The position numbers and the translations under genes were made by a program. From assembly GCA_934454525.1 (NCBI GenBank), contig CAKSFM010000011.1, forward strand, positions 1-64,000: a DNA stretch of 64,000 nucleotides, given 5' to 3'. The notes under the pieces were generated by a model. It searched no databases. It was not told the DNA's origin and saw nothing but the letters and a program-made list of their open reading frames with translations. Shown here piece by piece: positions 51,960-58,878 of this stretch (positions are counted from its first letter, which is position 1; every line of letters begins with the position of its first letter). The stretch comes from an uncultured Clostridia bacterium (lineage in GTDB: Bacteria > Bacillota > Clostridia > UMGS1883).

Positions 51960-52649
51960 CTACTCAATCCTGTAGCCAATGCCCCAAACTACCTTGAGAT
52001 AGTGCGGCTCCTTAGGATTGATTTCAATTTTTTCACGGATATGGCGAATGTGAACGGCGATTGTGCTGTCGTTGATAAATGCGTCCTCGTTCCACACGCG
52101 GCGATAGATTTCGTCCGCCGAGAAAACGCGGCCGCGGTTTTTTGCAAGCAGTTCAAGGATTTTGAACTCAATCGGCGTGAGCCTTACGGCGCGCCCGTCA
52201 ACGGAAACCGACTTTGCCTCATTGTCGATAACAAGTCCGTCGATCACTGTTTTGCCGCTTGTTTTTTCGGCGCTGCCGAGAACGGTGTATCGCCGAAGCT
52301 GCGATTTTACTCTTGCCACAAGCTCGGACGGATTAAACGGTTTTGTCACATAATCGTCCGCCCCGGCGGTAAGCCCGAAAATTTTGTCGCTGTCCTCCGA
52401 TTTGGCGGAAAGCAGAATAACCGGCAGATTCTTTTCCTCGCGCAGTTTCAAAAGCGTTCTGATGCCGTCCATTTCAGGCATCATTATATCAAGAATTATA
52501 AGCTGAACGCTGTTTTCGCGAGCTTTCCCGAGAGCTTCCCGTCCATTGTAAGCCTTAATTACATTATAATTTTCGGCTTTAAGGAAAATTGCAATACTTT
52601 CAACGATTTCGCGGTCATCATCCGCAACCAGCACACTTATTTGCTCCAT
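51960..52649 (-). CDS. OmpR/PhoB-family response regulator
   Basis: A 229-residue regulator. Receiver domain with acidic pocket LVADDDREI, phospho-acceptor Asp in LIILDIMMPEMDG (about 53) and Lys in DYVTKPFNP; C-terminal winged helix (about 130-229) with VRLTPIEFKILELLAKNRG and STIAVHIRHIREKIE. ATG at 52649 after GGAGGAG; the frame extends 13 codons upstream without homology. Ten-base direct repeats upstream of its promoter look like its own binding site. Confidence 0.95.
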   Translation of the reverse strand: MEQISVLVADDDREIVESIAIFLKAENYNVIKAYNGREALGKARENSVQLIILDIMMPEMDGIRTLLKLREEKNLPVILLSAKSEDSDKIFGLTAGADDYVTKPFNPSELVARVKSQLRRYTVLGSAEKTSGKTVIDGLVIDNEAKSVSVDGRAVRLTPIEFKILELLAKNRGRVFSADEIYRRVWNEDAFINDSTIAVHIRHIREKIEINPKEPHYLKVVWGIGYRIE

Positions 52650-52674
52650 TCGCTCCTCCTCCGTTTCTGCTTTC

Positions 52675-52730
52675 ATTATAACCGGCATTGTTTAAGAAAT
52701 CTTTCATATAATTCTTAATAATTCTTAATA
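52675..52730 (-). promoter_or_regulatory. Promoter of the two-component operon with direct-repeat operator
   Basis: Minus strand: TATAAT (52680-52675) has a poor -35 (AAGATT at 52703-52698, 17 bases away). Seven bases further upstream are two perfect copies of TATTAAGAAT (52730-52721 and 52720-52711). Ten- to eleven-base tandem half sites next to a weak -35 are the usual layout for activation by PhoB-type regulators. Confidence 0.6.
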
Positions 52731-52731
52731 A

Positions 52732-53724
52732 TTACATCTTATTCCATGAGCGCGGAACATACAGATTCGTAAAAGTGTAAATCGCAAAACGGTCACTCAT
52801 GCCTGCAATATAGTCACACACGGCGCGCTCTGTTCCCTCGCTTTCGGCAATTTCCTGCATCTGGAGCGGCATTTTTTCGGGGCGGTTTGTGTAATACTCA
52901 TACAATGCCTCAATAATCCCGAAAACCTTGCTTTCTTCATCCTTTGCGGTTGACCCGATATAGACATTGTTGAACATAAAAGTTCTGAGCGATTGCATCG
53001 CTTCCTCAATTTCAGGCGTCATTAAAATCGCATTTTTGTTCATTGAGCTGTATATTATATCGCACACAAGTGTGTTAATTCTTTCACTGTGGCTTTTGCC
53101 GAGTGTTTCCATAACGCTTTCCGGAAGATCGGATTCCGATATTATTGACGCACGCAGCGCATCATCGATGTCATGATTTATATATGCAATTCTGTCGGCA
53201 TATTTCAGAATTGTTCCCTCAAGTGTTGACGCTTTTCCATCCCCCGTGTGGTTTAAGATTCCGTCAAGCACTTCATGCGTAAGATTAAGGCTTTCAAGCT
53301 TTTCGCACACACGCAGGCTTTGTTCGTTATGCCGAAAACCGCTTTCGCAAAGAGCATTAAGCGCGCTTTCACCCGAATGACCGAACGGCGTGTGTCCAAG
53401 ATCGTGACCGAGAGCCATTGCTTCAAACAAATCCTCATTCAGCCTGAGTCCGCGCACAATGGTGCGCCCGATTTGTGCAACTTCAAGCGTGTGCGTCAGG
53501 CGCGTTCTGTAATGATCGCCCTCGGGAGTTATAAACACCTGCGTTTTATGCTTCAGCCGCCGGAATGATTTTGAATGAATAATTTTGTCTCGGTCGCACT
53601 GAAATTCCGTTCTTATATCGCACAGCGGACGCGGTTTTTTTCTGCCGCGCGTATTTTCCGCCAGCGTTGCGTAAGGCGACAGTGTTTCGCGTTCGATTTT
53701 CTCCGTTTGTTCTCTGACCGTCAT
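52732..53724 (-). CDS. dGTPase-like HD-domain triphosphohydrolase
   Basis: A 330-residue HD-domain protein of the Dgt family, which splits dNTPs into nucleoside and tripolyphosphate. N-terminal RPLCDIRTEFQCDRDKIIHS, then FRRLKHKTQVFITPEGDHYR, TRLTHTLEVAQIGRTIVRGL, and the HD motif MALGHDLGHTPFGHSGESAL. The metal ligands H, HD and D are in place. It is the shorter form typical of Firmicutes (type 2 dGTPase-like). A promoter lies about 20 bases upstream, inside one copy of the duplicated hairpin flanking repeat R2b. Confidence 0.9.
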   Translation of the reverse strand: MTVREQTEKIERETLSPYATLAENTRGRKKPRPLCDIRTEFQCDRDKIIHSKSFRRLKHKTQVFITPEGDHYRTRLTHTLEVAQIGRTIVRGLRLNEDLFEAMALGHDLGHTPFGHSGESALNALCESGFRHNEQSLRVCEKLESLNLTHEVLDGILNHTGDGKASTLEGTILKYADRIAYINHDIDDALRASIISESDLPESVMETLGKSHSERINTLVCDIIYSSMNKNAILMTPEIEEAMQSLRTFMFNNVYIGSTAKDEESKVFGIIEALYEYYTNRPEKMPLQMQEIAESEGTERAVCDYIAGMSDRFAIYTFTNLYVPRSWNKM

Positions 53725-53744
53725 ATAATCTCCCCTCCCTGTTT

Positions 53745-53773
53745 ACAATAGCATGAAAATGCCGCGCTGTCAA
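53745..53773 (-). promoter_or_regulatory. Sigma-A promoter for the dGTPase-like gene
   Basis: Minus strand: TTGACA (53773-53768), 17 bases, TATTGT (53750-53745). The -35 box is the loop and inner stem of the hairpin GCCGCGCTTGACAGCGCGGC. Confidence 0.7.
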
Positions 53774-54099
53774 GCGCGGCGTCAGACTGTCGAAAAAGTC
53801 GGTCAAGCACAAGCAAACAACATCTTTATTACAATAATTAAAGAGTTATTTATTTAAACAAATGCTAAAACAAGTCAGACATTTGTTTGGATAACGAATA
53901 AAACCCCCGAAATTTCGGGGGTTTTGCTTGTTTCCGTCCGGCTCACCCTCTAACGTACCTTTGCAGGCATAAGAGATTCGAAACTCTTATGCCTCCGCCG
54001 ACGAGTGTGTGCCGAACAGATTTACCTTCCTTTTTCAATGTCTGCCAGCGTGTCAATAAGTTTATCGACACGCTGATGCCGCGCTGTCAAGCGCGGCGT
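53759..54099. repeat. MITE-like element R2, copy b, with 24-base direct repeats
   Basis: A 24-base direct repeat (ATGCCGCGCTGTCAAGCGCG, then GCGT) occurs at 53759-53782 and 54076-54099, identical in both. Between them lie 293 bases. Their ends, CAGACTGTCGAAAAAGT and the complement of AGTTTATCGACACGCTG, form imperfect terminal inverted repeats. Inside are CCCTCTAACGTACC (53946-53959), an 11-bp hairpin AGGCATAAGAG/CTCTTATGCCT, and the block GCCGAACAGATTTACCTTCC (from 54011), all but the hairpin shared with R2a. No transposase is encoded. This explains the gene-free gap 53725-54118. Confidence 0.75.
53900..53925. terminator. Terminator-like hairpin inside element R2b
   Basis: AAAACCCCCGAAATTTCGGGGGTTTT, a perfect palindrome with a G/C-rich stem and T-run in both directions. 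It lies between clpC and the dGTPase-like gene and probably ends clpC operon transcripts. Confidence 0.85.
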
Positions 54100-54118
54100 T
54101 TTCGGCAGTTTCAGGCAT

Positions 54119-56530
54119 TTACTTTATAACTATTTCGCTGCCATCGGCAGTGACAGTGATAAGGCTTCCCCGGTTTATCTCACCGTCAAGCATCTTTTCG
54201 GCAATCAAATCCTCAACCTTTGACTGAATCGCTCTGCGCAGCGGACGTGCGCCGTAAACAGGGTCAAACCCCTCCTTGGCAAGCAGGCGAACGGCGCTGT
54301 CATCAAAGACTGCGTTTATCCCGTTTGCCTCAAGCCGCTTTTCAAGCGATGAAAGCATCAGCCGCGCAATCTCGGCAATTTCATCCTCGCTGAGCTGTGA
54401 AAATACGATTATATCGTCAACACGGTTCAGAAATTCGGGGCGGAACATCCGTTTAAGTTCCTCAGTAACGCCCGAGCGGATATTTTTCTGCACCTCCGCA
54501 GCCGTTCTTTCGGATGCAAAGCCAAGTGATTTCGGTTCGGAAATATTTCTTGCACCGACATTGCTTGTCAAAATAATCACACAGTTTTTAAAATCCACTC
54601 TGCGCCCCTGGCTGTCGGTCAGCTGACCGTCATCAAGAATCTGCAGAAGTATATTGAACACATCGGGATGTGCTTTCTCTATCTCATCAAAAAGAATAAC
54701 GCTGTATGGCTTGCGGCGCACTTTTTCCGTGAGCTGACCGCCCTCTTCAAATCCGACATATCCGGGAGGCGAGCCGACAAGCTTTGAAACGGAATGTTTC
54801 TCCATATATTCCGACATATCAATTCTGATAAGTGCGCTTTCGTCACCGAAAAGCGCTTCTGCAAGCGCTTTGCAAAGTTCCGTTTTACCAACGCCCGTAG
54901 GTCCGCAGAATATAAATGAACCGATGGGGCGTTTCGGGTCCTTAAGTCCGACTCTGCCGCGGCGGATTGCCTTGGCAACGGCCGTTACGGCTTCGTTTTG
55001 TCCGATTACGCGGCTGTGAAGCACATTTTCCAGATTACGCAGCTTTTCGCTTTCCGTTTCCGCAAGCCGCTGAACGGGAACGCCCGTCCAGTTTGAAATA
55101 ACCTCGGCAATATCCTCCGCTCCGATTTGTGCTGAAATATGTGCCGCGCTGCTTTTCCAGCTTTCGCGTTTCTTTTCAAGCTCATCGCGCAGCGCATGCT
55201 CACGGTCACGCAGGGAAGCTGCCTTTTCAAAATCCTGTGTTTTGACAGCTTCCTGTTTATCGTGAATCGCCTCGTCAAGCTTTTTTTCAAGCTCTTTTAT
55301 TTCCGGCGGCGCGGTCAGTGCTCCGAGACGGACGCGGCTGCAGGCCTCGTCAACAAGGTCAATCGCTTTATCCGGCAGAAATCTGTCCGTTATATAGCGG
55401 TCACTGAGCTTTGCGGCGGCTTCAATGGCTTCGTCTGTTATTTTAACGCCATGATGAGCTTCGTACTTTTCTCTGATTCCCTTTAATATCGAAACTGTTT
55501 CCGAAACTGTCGGCTCACCGACGGTGACAGGCTGGAATCGCCGTTCGAGCGCCGCGTCTTTCTCAACATATTTTCTGTACTCGTTCAGTGTTGTTGCACC
55601 AATCATCTGAAGCTCACCGCGTGCAAGCGACGGTTTGAGAATGTTCGCCGCGTCAATCGCGCCCTCAGCGGCGCCCGCTCCTATAATAGTGTGCATCTCA
55701 TCAACAAACAGAATAACGTTGCCCGCGCGGACAATTTCCTCCATTGCCTTTTTCAGCCGCTCTTCAAATTCACCGCGGTACTTTGCGCCGGCAACCACGC
55801 TTGAAAGGTCAAGCGAAAACACGCGCTTATCTTTAAGCAGCTCCGGCACATTTCCGGAAGCAATTTCCTGCGCAAGTCCCTCGGCAACGGCTGTTTTGCC
55901 GACGCCCGGTTCACCGAGCAGAACGGGATTGTTTTTTGTTCTGCGCGAAAGAATCTGAATAACGCGCTCAATCTCTTTCTCTCTGCCGATAACAGGGTCA
56001 AACTTTCCGCTTTTTGCAAGCTCGGTAAGGTCGCGCCCGAAATTATTTAAAGTCGGTGTTCCGCCATCTGCCTTTTTTGTCTCTGCGGCAGAGGGCGCTT
56101 CCTCCGCAAGCATCTGCGAAAGCTCACGGTAAAGATTCTGTGATGCACCGAATTCCGACAGCAGTTTAAACGCAGCACTGTCGTACTCGCGCGCAAGAGC
56201 AAGCAGAATATGCTCCGTTCCTATATATGCACTGCCATGCTTGTGCGCCTCAGTAAGGCTGTTCTGAAGGCAGCGCTGTGTGCGCGGAGTGAATCCGGCA
56301 AAATTGCCGCCCATCATAATTGAAGAATTTATCGCTGTTATTTTCTCTCTGAGCTTATCTTCTGTCATCCCAAGCTCCGAAAGATATTTTGCGGCAAAAC
56401 CTGTACCCTCGGCAAGCAATCCGAACAGAATATGCTCCGTGCCGACATAACTGCATCCTGTGCTTTGCGCACATTCCTGCGCAAGGCTTATTGCTCTTTG
56501 TGCTTTTTGTGTGAATCTGTTTTCCGCCAT
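54119..56530 (-). CDS. clpC: AAA+ unfoldase ClpC
   Basis: An 803-residue Hsp100 protein that unfolds substrates for ClpP. N-domain with two repeats (about 1-145), first ATPase with Walker A GEPGVGKTAVAEG (about 208-220), coiled-coil M domain typical of ClpC with a UVR-like DKQEAVKTQDFEKAASLRD (about 415-435), second ATPase with GPTGVGKTELCKALAE, and a C-terminal domain with EGFDPVYGARPLRRAI. In Bacillus it degrades proteins marked by McsB arginine phosphorylation. Last gene of the ctsR-mcsA-mcsB-clpC operon, four bases after mcsB. Confidence 0.97.
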   Translation of the reverse strand: MAENRFTQKAQRAISLAQECAQSTGCSYVGTEHILFGLLAEGTGFAAKYLSELGMTEDKLREKITAINSSIMMGGNFAGFTPRTQRCLQNSLTEAHKHGSAYIGTEHILLALAREYDSAAFKLLSEFGASQNLYRELSQMLAEEAPSAAETKKADGGTPTLNNFGRDLTELAKSGKFDPVIGREKEIERVIQILSRRTKNNPVLLGEPGVGKTAVAEGLAQEIASGNVPELLKDKRVFSLDLSSVVAGAKYRGEFEERLKKAMEEIVRAGNVILFVDEMHTIIGAGAAEGAIDAANILKPSLARGELQMIGATTLNEYRKYVEKDAALERRFQPVTVGEPTVSETVSILKGIREKYEAHHGVKITDEAIEAAAKLSDRYITDRFLPDKAIDLVDEACSRVRLGALTAPPEIKELEKKLDEAIHDKQEAVKTQDFEKAASLRDREHALRDELEKKRESWKSSAAHISAQIGAEDIAEVISNWTGVPVQRLAETESEKLRNLENVLHSRVIGQNEAVTAVAKAIRRGRVGLKDPKRPIGSFIFCGPTGVGKTELCKALAEALFGDESALIRIDMSEYMEKHSVSKLVGSPPGYVGFEEGGQLTEKVRRKPYSVILFDEIEKAHPDVFNILLQILDDGQLTDSQGRRVDFKNCVIILTSNVGARNISEPKSLGFASERTAAEVQKNIRSGVTEELKRMFRPEFLNRVDDIIVFSQLSEDEIAEIARLMLSSLEKRLEANGINAVFDDSAVRLLAKEGFDPVYGARPLRRAIQSKVEDLIAEKMLDGEINRGSLITVTADGSEIVIK

Positions 56531-56533
56531 ATG

Positions 56534-57550
56534 TTATTCCTCCTTTGCGGATAATACGTTTTGCAGAAGCTGCGCGCGCTTCATTCCCAATTCTTCCTCC
56601 GGCAGCTCTCCCGCCGAAAGTGCAAGCGTTGCCGGAAGTGTGTCGAAAAAGGTGTTTCGCAGCGCAGCGGTGTGTATATTATTTATTATACCTGAATTTG
56701 CGCCGAGACAAACATAGCTTATCAAATCGGCAGCTTCGCTGCTTGAAAGTGTGCAGGCATATTTCAGGATTCCGAGACTGCGCATACACTTATCACGCAG
56801 TTCAATGCCGTTTTGTTCAAAAAGTGCGGCGCTGATTCTGCGTTCCTCGCTTATCAGTCCGCAAACGGCAGCGGAAAAGCGCGAAATGATTTCCTCCTCG
56901 CTTACGCCGAGTGTTATCCTGTTCGACAACTGGAAAAACGCTCCGCTCGCCTTTGATCCCTCGCCGTAAAGTCCGCGCACAGTCATCCCGAGGTTTGCCG
57001 CCCAGCTTAAAAGCTCGTTAACGCTGTGCGAAATACTTATCGCCGGGAGGTGAAGCATGACCGACGCACGAAGACCCGTTCCGATGTTTGTCGGGCACGC
57101 GGTAAGATATCCAAACTCTCCGTCGCAGTCAAACGGCAGGCTTTCATTTATGAGAGCTTCAATTTTTTTCGCCTTTTCGTATGCTGCGGCAGGGTCAAGC
57201 CCGGGAGCAAAAACCTGTATGCGCAGGTGATCTTCCTCATTTATCATGACCGAAACCGAACGGTCACGGCTGATTGCCGCTGCCGACGGCACAGGAGATG
57301 ACGCAAGCTCTGCACTTATGAGATGCCTTTCGATAAGCGACTGTTTTAAATGCTCGGACATATTTTTTGTTTCATACAATGTAAGCTCGCTCCCAAGTTC
57401 CGACCTGTTAAGCGCCGTCCAAACATCCTCAATTATTTTCTGCGCACCGTCCGCAGTTTGTTTTTTCGGATATGCAATTCCTTTTATATTCCTTGCAATC
57501 CGCACACGCGTTGTGACTGCAATATCGCTTTCGTTCTCATGGTTCATCAT
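56534..57550 (-). CDS. mcsB: Protein-arginine kinase McsB
   Basis: A 338-residue phosphagen-kinase-like enzyme that phosphorylates arginines on proteins, including CtsR, tagging them for ClpCP. Motifs: DIAVTTRVRIARNIKGIAYP, SVMINEEDHLRIQVFAPG, CPTNIGTGLRASVMLHLPA, and RGLYGEGSKASGAFFQLSN. The start at 57550 has AAGGAGG nine bases upstream, inside the mcsA end; the reading frame is open earlier but that part is mcsA sequence in another frame. Partner McsA is encoded immediately upstream, overlapping by 14 bases. Confidence 0.95.
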   Translation of the reverse strand: MMNHENESDIAVTTRVRIARNIKGIAYPKKQTADGAQKIIEDVWTALNRSELGSELTLYETKNMSEHLKQSLIERHLISAELASSPVPSAAAISRDRSVSVMINEEDHLRIQVFAPGLDPAAAYEKAKKIEALINESLPFDCDGEFGYLTACPTNIGTGLRASVMLHLPAISISHSVNELLSWAANLGMTVRGLYGEGSKASGAFFQLSNRITLGVSEEEIISRFSAAVCGLISEERRISAALFEQNGIELRDKCMRSLGILKYACTLSSSEAADLISYVCLGANSGIINNIHTAALRNTFFDTLPATLALSAGELPEEELGMKRAQLLQNVLSAKEE

Positions 57551-57998
57551 GCTTTGCACCCTCCTTTTCAAGTGCGCGCAGCTCATCGCGCAAGGCTGCG
57601 GCTTCCTCAAATTTTTCAGCTTCAACAGCTTCATTCATGCGGCGGCGCAGCTCGTCTGCACGGTCGTGCGCCTGCTGCGCTGAGCTTGCCTTTCCGGTGT
57701 GGCGCGCAGTGCCGTGAATCTTTTTAAGCATTGCCTTTGCCTGACCGCGAAACGCCGAGTAACACATTCCGCAGCCTGCTCTGCCGCTGCGCATAAATTC
57801 ATCAAGCGTTGTTTTGCACACGGGGCATTCCGCACCGCGGCTGCTTGGCGGCGCAAAGCTCAGCAGCGAACCGAAATTGTCAAAAACCGACTCCTGCGCC
57901 GCGCACTGCGAACATATACTGACCGAGCTTTTCTGCCCGTTTATTATTTGTGTGTACATAACCGTTGCGGGATTTTTTCCGCATCTTTCACACAGCAT
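57537..57998 (-). CDS. mcsA: McsA, activator of McsB
   Basis: A 153-residue zinc protein. Four Cys pairs are visible: MLCERCGKN, SICSQCAAQ, AECPVCKTTL and AGCGMCYS. A C-terminal UVR motif follows (NEAVEAEKFEEAAALRDELR, about 122-141), which contacts ClpC. McsA stimulates McsB kinase activity. ATG at 57998 is nine bases after GGGAG; an ATG three codons earlier abuts that site. Overlaps the ctsR end region closely. Confidence 0.92.
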   Translation of the reverse strand: MLCERCGKNPATVMYTQIINGQKSSVSICSQCAAQESVFDNFGSLLSFAPPSSRGAECPVCKTTLDEFMRSGRAGCGMCYSAFRGQAKAMLKKIHGTARHTGKASSAQQAHDRADELRRRMNEAVEAEKFEEAAALRDELRALEKEGAKHDEP

Positions 57999-58003
57999 AT
58001 CAA

Positions 58004-58456
58004 TCATCTCCCGAAAATATTCAATATCATATTCTTCAAAATAACAGCGCGCACACCATCGCGCACACCTGCCGGCAGTGCAAGCGAGCTGTCACTCACC
58101 GCGCCGAGCATGAGATGCGCTTCACGCGCGGAAATATATTCGTAATCAAGCAGATTCTGAATAAACACAACTGCCGTCCGGTACGAAAGCTCCGCTCCGA
58201 TTGCATTTACCAAATGCATCGGATAATTATCACCGCCTGTTGAAACGCTGCTTATGCGAACGCCCCCTCCGCCGCCGCGGCGGCTTTCAATCATATATCC
58301 CCGTTCGGGTGTGAAGCGCGTTTGAATCACATAATTAATCTGGCTGGGAACGCAGTTGAGCTTTCCCGCAAGCGTGTTCCGCCTTATAACAACGCTGCCG
58401 CCCGAATCGCGCAGCATCTGCAAAAGCAATTTTTCAATTGAATCCGACATACTCAC
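58004..58456 (-). CDS. ctsR: Heat-shock repressor CtsR
   Basis: A protein of about 150 residues: winged-helix DNA-binding part with SDSIEKLLLQMLRDSGG, LAGKLNCVPSQINYVIQTRF and ERGYMIESRRGGGGGVRI (the glycine-rich wing loop that senses heat in Bacillus, with its target Arg residues for McsB), and a C-terminal dimerisation part. It represses its own operon through the heptads directly upstream. The start is uncertain: a GTG at 58456 has GAGGTG seven bases before it; an ATG at 58450 and a TTG at 58462 are possible. Confidence 0.93.
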   Translation of the reverse strand: MSMSDSIEKLLLQMLRDSGGSVVIRRNTLAGKLNCVPSQINYVIQTRFTPERGYMIESRRGGGGGVRISSVSTGGDNYPMHLVNAIGAELSYRTAVVFIQNLLDYEYISAREAHLMLGAVSDSSLALPAGVRDGVRAVILKNMILNIFGR

Positions 58457-58480
58457 CGACAATCACCTCTGTTTCGGCAA

Positions 58481-58503
58481 TTTGACTTTGACTTTCTTTG
58501 ACC
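58481..58503 (-). promoter_or_regulatory. CtsR operator (tandem heptads)
   Basis: On the minus strand GGTCAAAGAAAGTCAAA (58503-58487) matches the CtsR consensus RGTCAAA-NAN-RGTCAAA exactly. A third heptad AGTCAAA overlaps it by one base at 58487-58481. The site lies just downstream of the -10 box. Confidence 0.95.
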
Positions 58504-58511
58504 TTTATTTT

Positions 58512-58540
58512 ATAATACCACCTCTCTCCTCTCCTGTCAA
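58512..58540 (-). promoter_or_regulatory. Sigma-A promoter of the ctsR operon
   Basis: Minus strand: TTGACA (58540-58535), 17 bases, TATTAT (58517-58512). The operator at 58481-58503 covers the start region, so CtsR would block it at normal temperature. Confidence 0.9.
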
Positions 58541-58581
58541 GAGAAAAATTTGCCGAAATCACGGCATTTGTCAAAAAAATG

Positions 58582-58610
58582 TAGACATCGCGGTGAAACT
58601 GTGATAATAT
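58582..58610 (+). promoter_or_regulatory. Sigma-A-type promoter for the small membrane protein
   Basis: TAGACA (58582-58587), 17 bases, TAATAT (58605-58610), 34 bases before the ATG at 58645. Divergent from the ctsR promoter. It may also serve valS, since no other promoter is evident before that gene. Confidence 0.6.
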
Positions 58611-58644
58611 ATAAGGTAGTTTTGTGCCGAAAGGAGAGCGGAAT

Positions 58645-58836
58645 ATGGGAATCAGGGGAATTATGTTCATGCTTGCCGCGATTTGCGGTCTGCTGATAAA
58701 TTATTTTCCGAAGAAAACCGCAGCAATTTTTCTTCGAGTCCGTGAACCGGACTATAAGTGCATACTTAAAATCAAAATTGCCGGACTTGTGATTGTATTT
58801 GCCGCAATTCTGCTTTTGATGCTGCTCGGCAAATAA
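58645..58836 (+). CDS. Small two-helix membrane protein
   Basis: A 63-residue protein with two hydrophobic segments (about 5-20, IMFMLAAICGLLINYF, and 42-62, IAGLVIVFAAILLLMLL) joined by a basic loop with KKTAAIFLRVREPDY. No family is recognised. It has AAAGGAG nine bases upstream of the ATG and its own promoter-like boxes, so I consider it real. It lies between the ctsR promoter and valS; function unknown. Confidence 0.6.
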   Translation: MGIRGIMFMLAAICGLLINYFPKKTAAIFLRVREPDYKCILKIKIAGLVIVFAAILLLMLLGK

Positions 58837-58878
58837 TTTGCTTCCCGATAATTAATTCGATGAAAGGATTGAAATATA

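Noticed and set aside
51567..52718. Long plus-strand open frame (about 383 codons) opposite the response regulator and kinase
   Set aside because: Both minus-strand genes have full domain sets and good ribosome sites; the plus frame is Cys/Phe/Arg-rich noise typical of antisense frames here.
53546..53812. Small minus-strand frame across the dGTPase start and the duplicated hairpin
   Set aside because: It overlaps the conserved start of the dGTPase-like protein in another frame and crosses its promoter.
58837..58878. T-box leader for valS
   Set aside because: Only 42 bases are available and no T-box sequence is seen.
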